This document shows positions 8,101-15,865 of a stretch of 42,978 nt of DNA, in pieces. A program made the position numbers and the translations under genes. The notes below the pieces were generated by a model. The model was not told the origin of the DNA. It did not search any database and worked only from the letters and a program-made list of their open reading frames with translations. The stretch's first letter is position 1. Each line of letters opens with the position of its first letter. Source of the DNA: an uncultured Saprospiraceae bacterium (GTDB taxonomy: Bacteria > Bacteroidota > Bacteroidia > Chitinophagales > Saprospiraceae); assembly GCA_937941765.1 (NCBI GenBank), contig CALDGQ010000038.1, positions 1-42,978 of the forward strand, read 5' to 3'.

Positions 8101-10532
8101 CCTCCACTTGTCGTATTATCTTTGCTTATCAAAGGTACTTTATAAGAGGTAACCACTACTTCATCTAAATTAAGTCCTCCTCCCGATTCATCACCAAAAT
8201 CAACCATCTCCGCCATATCATCAACGCTTGCGAAAACATGATCCATTAGTTGGCCAGGTTGCTTGTAAGTAACTTGTTGTTCTTTACTTTTGAATTTGAA
8301 ATTTCCTTTTTGAATCTCATTACTAAATGAAGTAACCACTTCATTTTCTCCTGTAGAATTACTAGTCTTTTCTTTTGTCAAAACATGGTCCATTTCAATT
8401 TCCATTTTTCCATTCAGCCAGATGTCCTTTACAATTTTCTTTGGATAATCAACTGCTGATATTTCCATCGTATATTGTCCAGGATGTATTTTGTCAAATT
8501 GATATTTTCCTTTTACTTGTCGTTTAACAGAGTAGTCAAATTGATTGGTCAAAGTAACATAATAATTCCGTGCTTGCTTGCTGTCATCAACTGAAATTTG
8601 CCCTTGAATCGTCGCTTTTTTATCATCCAAAACAATCATCAAATCGCTATTATAGTCATTACAAATATGACGATAAGTTGGATATCCTTCCTTCGCTACT
8701 TTGATGGAAATACCTCTGTTGCGAAATTTAAATTTGTCCAAAGTAAATCGACCATCTTTATTCGTCTCAACATTAATATTGTTAGCCAAAATAGTTACCA
8801 TTGCTCCTTCAACAGGTTGATGCTGATCATCTAACACGACTCCTCCAATTGTAGTCGTTTCCTTTTCAAAATTGGCAATTGGTAACTCATTTGATAACAC
8901 TTCTTTCCACTCAAACCGTCTCCATCCTTGTGTCATCATTAGTAAGTCCAATGCTTTGGATTTGTCTTTCTTTGAAAGCGCTTCTGCTGCTGTCTCGAAG
9001 TAAAAATTTGGTTCTTCAATTTTTCCTTTCAATTCACTCTCCAACAATATACTTGACAAAATATGTCCTTGCTTGTCATCTGAAAAAGTTAGCAACGATT
9101 CATCTGCAACAGACAAGGAGAATTTTCCTTGAACTGGATCATCATTTTCATCAGTAACTTTAATATCTAAACTTACTTGTTCACGAGGTAAATACTTTTC
9201 TTTATTCGTTTTTACTTCAATATTCAATTGCTTTTTCATGTTGCAAAATACCAAACGTTCACATTGAGGATTTTTCAATTCATCCATCAAAGTAAGTCTA
9301 CTAATACCTAGCGGAAATTCTGCCGTTGGAATGTAAATAGATTGTTTTTTATTTAATTGAAATGAATTTGAATATAAAACCGTTGATCCGTTTTGGGCAA
9401 TCAAATGAATGTCAGATTGACTATTTCCTTTTATCTCAACGGTGATACCATTTTTTGTCTGCTCAATAATATTCATTCCATAGCCTGTATATTTGCTTTG
9501 TGGTAATGGGTAGGTTTTATCAAGACCTTTTGGTTTTGTTATTTTGGCTGCATAATTTTTAGTTCCTCTAGGCTTAAAGTTAAATGCCCCCATGCCATCA
9601 TGATAACTTGAGAAATTAGCTACCTTCAATCCAAATTCATCGATGATAATTCCTTCCACATCAGTCGGCTTACCGAATTCATTCAATGCTTTAAAAGCTA
9701 CTTTCGTTTTCATATTGTTAATCAAATCTCCTCCTTCTGGAAAAAATTGAAGATCAATATCATTCAATACAATCGGAATAGAACGAGCAATCGATTCGGT
9801 CTGACCTTGATACGGTATTAGTATGTTAAGCAATCCATCATTAGTACTTAATTTTTTTGGTAATTTGAATTTAACGTCTGCTTTCCCTTGCTTGTCTGTG
9901 ACTCCAGATAATGTTTTGTATTCTGCTCCTTCCAACTTCACTTTGACATCAAATTTATAATTACTCAAAGCTCTATTTTCCAAATTTTCGAACTTGACAT
10001 GCGCCATTACTTCATCACCAGCACCATATCCTTTGGCTTCAAATTCCATTTTCATATTCAAAATGGGCAATACTGATTTTTGGATCATGATATCTCTTTC
10101 AAAAACAGCTGCTTCATTTTTCATCCAATTGGTCCATGCTTTTATTTTGTACATGCCACCAGATTTGTCAGGAGTAATTTGAAATGAACCACTCCCACCA
10201 CCATCGGTCAACTCCATTTCTTCTTTCTTGATTACGGTACCTTTTGGGTCTATAAATTCAACATACACCAGCCCACTGGTATTTTCAGTCGTCAATTGAT
10301 CTGCATTTCTGCAATAGACATTATACCAAATCCACTCTCCAGGTTTGTACAATGTTTTGTCAAAGTGTAGGTATATTTTTTCGGGTGCATCTTGTGCAAA
10401 TAATTTTAGTTGTGCTTTTATCTGCTTTACAACAGGATGATGATTGATTTCAAATGCTTTAAATGAAGTCATCACTCCAATTGAAAATATTGCGAATAGG
10501 CATACGAGTGTCAGGTTCCTTAGTTGTTTCAT
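5181..10532 (-). CDS. Alpha-2-macroglobulin-like protein with TonB plug-like and TonB C-terminal-like segments
   Basis: A 1783-residue exported protein. Order of parts: signal peptide (about 1-26); macroglobulin-like beta domains (about 45-500), with a TQGWRRFEW motif at 534-542; a carboxypeptidase-regulatory-like domain (about 561-640); a TonB-dependent-receptor plug-like segment (about 788-895) with LDEVVVT, GGIVTAEQIRNLPT, VNVRGSRSTGTEYYIDGVRV and IEQIQVITGG; a TonB C-terminal-like segment (about 960-1064) with CSYEQMMEVVKD, VDVEITISKNG and WQPAIKNGKAV; the A2M core domain (about 1100-1290); and a thioester/TED helical domain (about 1300-1575) with GGCFEQT, where Cys1315 and Gln1318 match the thioester CxEQ. 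Bacterial A2M proteins are protease traps, usually in the periplasm. No beta-barrel follows the plug. Role and localisation are inference. The stop abuts a heptad repeat. Confidence 0.88.
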   Translation of the reverse strand: MKQLRNLTLVCLFAIFSIGVMTSFKAFEINHHPVVKQIKAQLKLFAQDAPEKIYLHFDKTLYKPGEWIWYNVYCRNADQLTTENTSGLVYVEFIDPKGTVIKKEEMELTDGGGSGSFQITPDKSGGMYKIKAWTNWMKNEAAVFERDIMIQKSVLPILNMKMEFEAKGYGAGDEVMAHVKFENLENRALSNYKFDVKVKLEGAEYKTLSGVTDKQGKADVKFKLPKKLSTNDGLLNILIPYQGQTESIARSIPIVLNDIDLQFFPEGGDLINNMKTKVAFKALNEFGKPTDVEGIIIDEFGLKVANFSSYHDGMGAFNFKPRGTKNYAAKITKPKGLDKTYPLPQSKYTGYGMNIIEQTKNGITVEIKGNSQSDIHLIAQNGSTVLYSNSFQLNKKQSIYIPTAEFPLGISRLTLMDELKNPQCERLVFCNMKKQLNIEVKTNKEKYLPREQVSLDIKVTDENDDPVQGKFSLSVADESLLTFSDDKQGHILSSILLESELKGKIEEPNFYFETAAEALSKKDKSKALDLLMMTQGWRRFEWKEVLSNELPIANFEKETTTIGGVVLDDQHQPVEGAMVTILANNINVETNKDGRFTLDKFKFRNRGISIKVAKEGYPTYRHICNDYNSDLMIVLDDKKATIQGQISVDDSKQARNYYVTLTNQFDYSVKRQVKGKYQFDKIHPGQYTMEISAVDYPKKIVKDIWLNGKMEIEMDHVLTKEKTSNSTGENEVVTSFSNEIQKGNFKFKSKEQQVTYKQPGQLMDHVFASVDDMAEMVDFGDESGGGLNLDEVVVTSYKVPLISKDNTTSGGIVTAEQIRNLPTKNINAIAAQVAGLSSADEGDEVNVRGSRSTGTEYYIDGVRVSGTLIPGSEIEQIQVITGGVEAQFGGGIVELEEQIVVSGLGKRLKKESKDKPAPRSANIDAILGSTAGRSAKSVQSSSYVSRKKRTDKIHENVDRIAYPIFGNCDEQNRGFMDCSYEQMMEVVKDTYLSRYYHVNKGVTETVDVEITISKNGGFQSAQVVNRNDNRAYYLNYSFYQVNNWQPAIKNGKAVASKVRVKLDLEDYGEFKNKQYKNVRQFYAPRYGHNRGQRRQRQDFRSTIHWAPTITTDKNGKANLMFWNSDDLNTFKITVEGFGNAGQVGRAEHKYFTQLPFALDAKIPSKVLTGDIVKVPVMLSNNTDKEYAGKFKIVQQPLHFKSNNQFPSEISLAPNEHKTVYLEYKVENSKSILPQPLIINFKGKDIEDQISENIETEYSGFPTTEVLSSNELKSEFEFEIANLVDNSMTANFYAHPSMLSEIMGSLEKMLRQPGGCFEQTSSANYPNIMAMQMIIENGNVNAALHKKSSNFLEVGYKKLLGFEIQGGGFEWFGRGPAHESLTAYGLMQFVDMKKVYPVSDDLIKRTTNWLLSRKDGNGGWKSGTGRTYHQWTGISDVRSAYICWALSEVGMAKDIQKEITASYKKAIESNDPYQLALMANVMLNSNDNRKNELLRRLVKKQRSDGSWIGKTTSVTVSSGFNLAIETTGLAVLALSKSGVEDGVKLQGVKYLAASKSPYGYGSTQATILALKGLVAYSKSVDKSKGDGNIKVVINDTALPIQSYTANQIKAIKINDLAQYIQEGKNKVTVEFSGTQKAIPFDINVDYMQSMKAGQAKSVVAIDTDFKAVGTKMGETVRLSTKITNTSNSAIPNTTAIVGLPAGLNLQPWQLRELMDKELVDYYEIFEGNIVFHWTEMDANQVHEINLDLKADIPGTFIAPASSAYLYYNNEEVSWAAPDVIEVGI

Positions 10533-10893
10533 ATCTAAAGATTTAGTTTTTGCACGATGTTGCTCGTTGCTTGAAGCGTCTCCGCTTCAGAAGCTTGGAC
10601 AGCTACTGTGCGTTTTAAGAAATTATTGATTATTATTACAAATTGAAATCTAAAATCGAAGATTTCTATGAGAAAAATTTACAAATCTCTGCGTTGGAAA
10701 GCCTCGATGTAGCTAAGGCTATGTCTACGTTTTCTGCCTTGACCTTTGTAAATTTTTTTTCCATATTATCTCCTCCATTTTAGACTCCAATTTGTAAAAG
10801 AGAACGGCGTTTTTCGGTTCTTCTTTTGTTTTTATAGTTGGAAGATGCAGATAGATTGGGTTTTGGTGGCAGGAGATAAAAAAAACTAAAAAT
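10533..10893. repeat. Gene-free region with nested imperfect inverted repeat
   Basis: No gene is seen in these 361 bases. An outer inverted repeat pairs 10636-10656 with 10777-10797 (19 of 21 match). An inner one pairs 10671-10685 with 10745-10759 (AGAAAAATTTACAAA / TTTGTAAATTTTTTT). Small hairpins lie at 10645-10666 (GAAATC ... GATTTC) and in GAAGCGTCTCCGCTTC near 10572. The promoter of the alpha-2-macroglobulin gene must lie here or just downstream; I see no clean TAnnTTTG box close to its start. Confidence 0.6.
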
Positions 10894-13074
10894 TTATCGA
10901 ATCAAGCTAATCATTCCTTGTTCCTGAAACAACTTTCCTCGTCTAGTAGTATAGTTCATTAGATAAACATAGACACCTTTCGACACTATTTTACCATCTA
11001 GTTGATGATTTCCATCCCACTCAAAATTAGGATTGGTTGTTGAAAAAAGTAAACCACCCCATCTATCAAAAATACTCATTTCAAAATCCAACATTTCATC
11101 TACAATTCCTTTTGCAGAAAAGTAATCGTTTTCCCCATCTCCGTTTGGTGAAAAGGCATTGGGTAGGAAATAAGTAACTTGTGGAACGACATCTACAATT
11201 TGCAACATCGTATCTGCGCAACCATAAAAATCTTGCACAATCAATTCAACTGTATGTTGTCCAGTATCTGCAAAAATATAAGTTGGGTCTTGCATCCAAG
11301 TACTATCCCTTTGATCAAAAAACCATCGCCAACTAACCGCTCTTTCTGACTTGTCCATCAGATCAATACTCGAGTCAAATTGAGTAGGCTTATCTGGTGA
11401 ATAATCAAAATTAGCTATGGGTGGCGCTTCTACGGTTATCAAATTTTGAAAAACAGTATCAACATAACAACCGATTGGCGATTCTATTGAAATGGTAACA
11501 TCAAAAACTCCTTCTTGCAAATATTCATGATTTGGATTCATATTGTTAGATAACATAGAACCATCTCCAAAATCCCAAGTAAATGAATAGGTTGAATCAA
11601 TTGGCCATGACAAGTTATTAAAAGTCGTGGCTAAAGGAGCGCAATTGGCTGCTGTTTCTGGTGATACGATAAGGATCGCAGGCGCAGGACGCCAATCTAT
11701 CAATCCACTAATACTATCTTTACAATTAAATTCATCAGTCACTTGGAGATTTATTTCAAATTCGCTTGGTATTTCATAAGTTTTTAGTGGTGCAAATTCA
11801 TCAGAAAAAGTACCATCACCAAATGACCATTGAAAGGATGTCAACTGACTGCCTTCTGAAAATGAATTGTTGTAAAATTGAACTGGACCACTTATACAGG
11901 TGTCATATTCCGCCATAAAATCCGCTTCAATATCAGCTACTACATTGACTATAAAATCTAAGGTATCGGAACATTCTCCATCTGGATTTAAAATTAAATT
12001 GCCATTATAACTTCCTGGTTCTTCGAAATAAATTGATGGACTCCACTGGGTGGAGGATTCTATTTCATCTCCAACGTTGAAAGACCAAATTAGATTGGTG
12101 ATGTTTTCTTCTTGGGTGCTTAGATTGTTAAAAGTCGGTGCTTGATTGTTGCAAGAGTTGATGATGTAAGTGCCGTTTGTGTCTATTTCATCCGCTTCAA
12201 TATTTGCTGAAACATATGGCTCGCATGACACTACATTTAGTTGGATGTCTCGGCGGGTTGTGCTTAGGTATGTACCGTTTCTGTATTCCGAAACACAAAT
12301 TCCTACTACGAAAGATCCTGTTTGGGTTGGGGTCCCTGATAAAAGACCAGTATTTGGATTGAGACTCAAAACTCCTTGACCAAGAGGTTGTGCCATAGAA
12401 TAATCAGGGAGATTATAAGAAAGAGGTAAAAATTCAACAGATTGATATGGAGGTGTTGTGGTAACACTTTCATATGGTACACAAAATTCATACACTAATT
12501 GATCGTTATCAACATCTGTTGCATCTTGTAATAACTCGAAAAATTCATCTTTACAAAGCATTTCAATAAATGAATTTTCAATTTTCGCACTATTATTACA
12601 TAATTCAAGACAAGTATTGCTAAGACACACGCTGTGAATTGCACCAATATCATTTGAAAATAAATCAACATTAAGTAAACTATTAGATCGACAACAGGAG
12701 GAATTATAGACACATACATCAGATACGTTTAAGTTTATATCTATAGTGTGAGAATAAGAAAGTTTATTATAACAAAATTCTTCGTTCATACCTGTGCAAG
12801 AATAAAGGTTTTCCTCAGTTTCAATTATTGAATCAAGCTCAAACATAAAGAAAGTGTCAAGTCCATTTTGCCAAAACTTTAGGGGCATCAAGTCTAATAC
12901 AAGATTGGACTCACAATCTTGATATACAACATAATTAAAACGCAATAAACTACTGTTTTCAGTATGATCAATACAAACATATGTTAGGTCGCCACCAAAA
13001 ATATGATTACTCTTAATTTCAATATTGAATAAAATTAATAGCAATAACAATAATGACAACCTAATTTGATACAT
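10894..13074 (-). CDS. PKD-domain surface protein with type IX (type B) sorting domain
   Basis: A 726-residue secreted protein. A signal peptide (about 1-22) is followed by a cysteine-rich N-terminal region (many Cys between residues 34 and 198), then a stretch with LLSGTPTQTGSFVVGICVSEY typical of Ig-like repeats (about 243-265). Three PKD-like domains follow (about 385-450, 465-550 and 552-630), two carrying F-G-D-G (WSFGDGTFSDEF and WDFGDGSML). The C-terminal domain (about 636-726) has FLPNAFSPNGDGEND, IFDRWG, WDG and SKGVYVYLM, the gliding-motility-associated/CHU_C type B sorting signature. The family predicts outer-membrane translocation by the type IX system; adhesion or matrix function is inference. 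Only 19 bp separate it from the upstream membrane-protein gene. Confidence 0.9.
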   Translation of the reverse strand: MYQIRLSLLLLLLILFNIEIKSNHIFGGDLTYVCIDHTENSSLLRFNYVVYQDCESNLVLDLMPLKFWQNGLDTFFMFELDSIIETEENLYSCTGMNEEFCYNKLSYSHTIDINLNVSDVCVYNSSCCRSNSLLNVDLFSNDIGAIHSVCLSNTCLELCNNSAKIENSFIEMLCKDEFFELLQDATDVDNDQLVYEFCVPYESVTTTPPYQSVEFLPLSYNLPDYSMAQPLGQGVLSLNPNTGLLSGTPTQTGSFVVGICVSEYRNGTYLSTTRRDIQLNVVSCEPYVSANIEADEIDTNGTYIINSCNNQAPTFNNLSTQEENITNLIWSFNVGDEIESSTQWSPSIYFEEPGSYNGNLILNPDGECSDTLDFIVNVVADIEADFMAEYDTCISGPVQFYNNSFSEGSQLTSFQWSFGDGTFSDEFAPLKTYEIPSEFEINLQVTDEFNCKDSISGLIDWRPAPAILIVSPETAANCAPLATTFNNLSWPIDSTYSFTWDFGDGSMLSNNMNPNHEYLQEGVFDVTISIESPIGCYVDTVFQNLITVEAPPIANFDYSPDKPTQFDSSIDLMDKSERAVSWRWFFDQRDSTWMQDPTYIFADTGQHTVELIVQDFYGCADTMLQIVDVVPQVTYFLPNAFSPNGDGENDYFSAKGIVDEMLDFEMSIFDRWGGLLFSTTNPNFEWDGNHQLDGKIVSKGVYVYLMNYTTRRGKLFQEQGMISLIR

Positions 13075-13093
13075 TGAATTTTATAATTCTAAT

Positions 13094-13837
13094 TTAATAA
13101 TTGGTTTTTTGTTTTTTCCAATGGTAAACAATTGTTATCTCAGGGTAAAATATTGGAGTAGAAATCAAAAATAGACTACTCAAAATAAAAAATAAATTTT
13201 CATCACTTGAATTACATTTTTGGATTTTGTCAGAGAATATCCACAAAGAAAAAAAAGATACTTTTAAAAGATTAAAAACGAGATATTCAGTTTTAACCAG
13301 AATTTTTGAAATATAAATGTGTAATAAAAAAAACACGATAATTAATAGTAAAACCACAAAATCACTCCACCACTTGTTTGTTATATCAAATAACAGAATG
13401 AAAATAAAAGTCAATCCATATAAAATTAAGATTTCTTTTTTCAATTTTGGAATAAGATTATTCTTAAGTGAATTAATTTTACGTTTATCAAGAACATTTG
13501 CAATAAAAGTATAAACTGATTTAAACAAATATGGAAGAAGAAATGAGAAAATAATTAAGTTTTGTAAATAAATTGTTGTAATAAGACTAAATTTTTTAGA
13601 AAAAAATAAAAGTAGTAATAAAAGTAGTTTTATGAACGATGCATATTTCAAAATTGGATTTGATATACTAACAGCCATAAGAATTAGTAGAAATATATAT
13701 ATTATGTTAACACCGTATTGAACGCCCTTTACAATATTAGGAAAACATTCAGTATGTATAATTTGGCTATTTATCCACAAATAGATAAAAGAAATCTCAA
13801 AGATTATATAAATGCCTAACAAATATCTATTGTTCAT
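13094..13837 (-). CDS. Hypothetical polytopic membrane protein
   Basis: A 247-residue, very hydrophobic protein with perhaps seven or eight membrane segments (for example residues 5-22, 42-58, 68-80, 88-105, 134-151, 158-177, 188-204 and 215-235). Short polar linkers are rich in Lys and Asn. I recognise no family or catalytic motif. The start is the ATG at 13837. It lies 73 bp downstream of the interrupted lipoprotein gene, with a strong terminator hairpin between, and 19 bp upstream of the PKD protein gene, so it may be transcribed with the latter. The DNA is notably AT-rich, even for this window, which could indicate acquired or weakly constrained sequence. Confidence 0.6.
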   Translation of the reverse strand: MNNRYLLGIYIIFEISFIYLWINSQIIHTECFPNIVKGVQYGVNIIYIFLLILMAVSISNPILKYASFIKLLLLLLLFFSKKFSLITTIYLQNLIIFSFLLPYLFKSVYTFIANVLDKRKINSLKNNLIPKLKKEILILYGLTFIFILLFDITNKWWSDFVVLLLIIVFFLLHIYISKILVKTEYLVFNLLKVSFFSLWIFSDKIQKCNSSDENLFFILSSLFLISTPIFYPEITIVYHWKKQKTNY

Positions 13838-13861
13838 TGATAATTATTTCTTTTTTTAGAT

Positions 13862-13900
13862 AAAATTGTAGCTCCCACAAAAATGGGGGCTACAATTTTT
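13862..13900. terminator. Rho-independent terminator
   Basis: A stem of AAATTGTAGCTCCCA (13863-13877) pairs with TGGGGGCTACAATTT (13884-13898) around an ACAAAA-type loop. It is followed by T-rich sequence in both directions. It sits directly downstream of the interrupted lipoprotein gene, which it would terminate. Confidence 0.8.
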
Positions 13901-13910
13901 AAACAAATGG

Positions 13911-14483
13911 CTAACAACAACTAGCACTATTTATAGAACAGCAATTACGCAAGTTAAGTAGTGCCTCCCTAAAGTCATCATCTAATAATGCAGCTGTCAC
14001 CACTGCAAGTAGGCAAGCTTCTTGCGCAAGTCCGTAAATTACAGCAGTCAACGGTGGAATTGATACCTCAATCGCAATCACCCCTGATACCCCGATAGCT
14101 GGAGCAGCTGGACCAGTTTCTACAGCAAGACCTGTTAAAATCGCACCAACTACCGTTCTCACATGTCCATCATACCAATCATCAACAAATTGATCACCCA
14201 ACTCATATCCATTCGTTAGAGCACTCTCTAAAGTTCCACACCTCATTTCAGCAAACTCATCAAAATGCACAGCTTCTGCAGCTAGAGTATTTCTAAATGG
14301 TGCACACATTGTACAACTAGACAGACCAGAGAAGCACTCTGTACAATCAAGAAGTCCACCCAAACCACTATAAACATCTGGTCCCTTCTGCTCTGCATCT
14401 TGAACAACTTTATGAATTTTATTGCTAAATTTCTCATCTGTTAAAAGAGCTATTTTATGAGCTTGGTCAAAAATTATAGTCAA
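13911..14483 (-). CDS. Cys-rich 3' part of an interrupted lipoprotein gene
   Basis: About 190 residues with no recognised family. The reading frame is the same as that of the lipoprotein gene upstream: translation past the TAA at 14535-14537 continues without a stop for 17 codons (KVLFEKFPSILKINQTDL...) into this segment. The only start near its beginning is a TTG at 14483 with no obvious ribosome-binding site; the first ATG lies far inside. The two parts therefore look like one protein of about 300 residues broken by a nonsense codon. The segment has paired cysteines (CTECF, CTMC), a hydrophobic Ala/Gly-rich middle (about residues 112-165) and ends NCCSINSASCC. A terminator follows 10 bp after the stop. 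Confidence 0.55.
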   Translation of the reverse strand: MTIIFDQAHKIALLTDEKFSNKIHKVVQDAEQKGPDVYSGLGGLLDCTECFSGLSSCTMCAPFRNTLAAEAVHFDEFAEMRCGTLESALTNGYELGDQFVDDWYDGHVRTVVGAILTGLAVETGPAAPAIGVSGVIAIEVSIPPLTAVIYGLAQEACLLAVVTAALLDDDFREALLNLRNCCSINSASCC

Positions 14484-14534
14484 ATCAGTTTGATTGATTT
14501 TTAAAATTGATGGGAATTTTTCAAATAATACTTT

Positions 14535-14816
14535 TTAAGAATTATAAACTTCTTCGGAAAAGTTATTTTCTTTCATGAATTCGTCGAAAGAAAATTCCGG
14601 ACTTGAAAGAACTTCAATGACAACTGCATTAGAAAATTCTTTCTTCAAGATCGAATAATTTTTGAACTCATTGGATTCAGCTAATCTAGTTGCTAAATCA
14701 GTTTCATTTTCAATTATGATTTCTTGAGTGAAAATCTCGTCTTCGTTGCTGTTACATGCACTAAATAATATCATAAAAAGCGAGATTAACACAGTTAATA
14801 CAAATAAATTTTTCAT
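14535..14816 (-). CDS. Lipoprotein, 5' part of an interrupted gene
   Basis: A 93-residue predicted lipoprotein. It has a signal peptide of about 20 residues ending in a lipobox with Cys at residue 20 (ILFSAC), then an acidic stretch NSNEDE typical of Bacteroidota lipoprotein export signals. The rest is helical and acidic (DLATRLAESNEFKNY ...). It stops at TAA (14535-14537), but the same frame remains open through the downstream Cys-rich segment, so this is probably the N-terminal third of one longer lipoprotein. No family is recognised. If the short product is made, it would be a small lipid-anchored periplasmic protein. Confidence 0.6.
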   Translation of the reverse strand: MKNLFVLTVLISLFMILFSACNSNEDEIFTQEIIIENETDLATRLAESNEFKNYSILKKEFSNAVVIEVLSSPEFSFDEFMKENNFSEEVYNS

Positions 14817-15143
14817 TTATTAAGTTTTTGTTTTAAAATACAACCACCTTATCATTTTGAGGTAGGCAGTCAAAGACCTTATACAGATTGTTGGCCAAAC
14901 AATAGCATTACGTTTTTAGGCAAAGTGATACAATTCACTTTACAGTAAGTCCATTTGCTTAATGCTCAACCAAGAAGCTGATGGTAATGTATAACAAGCT
15001 TTTTCTTTATATACGACTAATTAATGGCTCTTATTTTAGTCGTTTTTTCAGATGTGGGGTTCTAAGAATACAATAGTAAAAAAAAAAAACGAGAATCCTA
15101 GACTTTTTTATTAAAATGTGTATTTTTTGTTGGAATAATTTTA
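14817..15143. repeat. Gene-free region with hairpin and first copy of a direct repeat
   Basis: No gene is seen between 14817 and 15153. A perfect small hairpin lies at 14922-14941 (AAAGTGA-TACAAT-TCACTTT), and another near 14887-14903 (ATTGTTGGCCAAACAAT). Bases 15013-15143 are the first copy of a direct repeat whose second copy is 15464-15588. It begins with CGACTAA...TTAGTCG, a hairpin followed by a T run (terminator-like on the plus strand). Confidence 0.6.
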
Positions 15144-15153
15144 ATGAAATAAA

Positions 15154-15450
15154 CTAACTGAAAATAGTTAAGGAATAAATCCAGAATTCAGGGAAAGAAA
15201 TACTAACAAGTAGTACCATAACAACAATAACACTTTGGACAAGAAGTAGTAATTTATTTTGTCTTATTAATAGTCTAAGTAAGATATCTAGCACAAAAAA
15301 AATAATTGTGTAAACACGAAAAATATCGATCCAGAATGCAGCCCAATTTCCAGGTTCACCAGGATTGATTTTGATATACAACATTAACCCAAATGTTGTC
15401 AAATACAGAAAGGAAAGTGGAGTCAAAAGGTGTTTTAATTTACTTTTCAT
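15154..15450 (-). CDS. Small membrane protein
   Basis: A 98-residue protein with three or four predicted membrane segments (about residues 10-26, 43-62, 68-85 and 87-97) and the loop KINPGEPGNWAAFW between the first two. No family is recognised. The gene is bracketed by the two copies of a roughly 125-bp direct repeat (15013-15143 and 15464-15588), so gene plus one repeat copy looks like a duplicated or inserted cassette. The start is the ATG at 15450. Confidence 0.55.
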   Translation of the reverse strand: MKSKLKHLLTPLSFLYLTTFGLMLYIKINPGEPGNWAAFWIDIFRVYTIIFFVLDILLRLLIRQNKLLLLVQSVIVVMVLLVSISFPEFWIYSLTIFS

Positions 15451-15800
15451 AGCATAAATAAAGGCGACAAATCAATGATTCTTACTTAAGTCGTTTTATC
15501 AGATATTCATTCTATCAATGTAACAGTAAAAAAACGAGAATCCTAGACTTTTTATCAAAATGTGTATTTTTTGTTGGAATAACTTTAAAAGCTTAGGCTA
15601 GCAGTTACGAATATTTTTTAATAAATTTCATTTCGCCAATATTATTTTGCCAACAGAACATGCCCGATGGCAGTCAGGACTAGCAGTTATGCTGAAAATT
15701 CAAAATAATAAATAAACCACCATTTGACTTTCCAGCAATCACAACTTAAAGAATTCAAGAAAACAAAGTCTGAGTAAAATAAAATAACATTCAAAACAAT
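15451..15800. repeat. Gene-free region with second direct-repeat copy
   Basis: No gene is seen between 15451 and 15865. Bases 15464-15588 repeat 15013-15143 with small gaps; the best-matching part is the roughly 65-bp segment around CGAGAATCCTAGACTTTTT and AAAATGTGTATTTTTTGTTGG. Near 15660-15682 lies a fragment (GATGGCAGTCAGGAC) resembling half of the CCTGTCTG/GGCAGTCAG palindromic repeat seen elsewhere. The rest holds the promoter of the next gene. Confidence 0.6.
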
Positions 15801-15830
15801 TTGTTTTATATTGAATAAGTTATATATTTG
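15801..15830 (+). promoter_or_regulatory. Bacteroidota-type promoter
   Basis: TTG at 15801-15803 and TATATTTG at 15823-15830, spaced by 19 bases, match the Bacteroidota -33 (TTTG/TTG) and -7 (TAnnTTTG) consensus. The downstream gene starts at 15866, giving a short leader. Confidence 0.5.
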
Positions 15831-15865
15831 TTTAAAACAATTTATATTTTACAAATTGACTACCG

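Noticed and set aside
5181..10532. TonB-dependent receptor
   Set aside because: A plug-like segment is present but no C-terminal beta-barrel; the dominant architecture and the thioester motif are those of alpha-2-macroglobulin.
13911..14483. RiPP precursor because of the CC...CC C terminus
   Set aside because: Too long, with an Ala/Gly-rich hydrophobic core, and in frame with an upstream lipoprotein; no modification enzymes are adjacent.
15030..15060. Terminator for a plus-strand gene
   Set aside because: The hairpin and T run are real, but no plus-strand gene lies upstream, so it is treated as part of the direct repeat.
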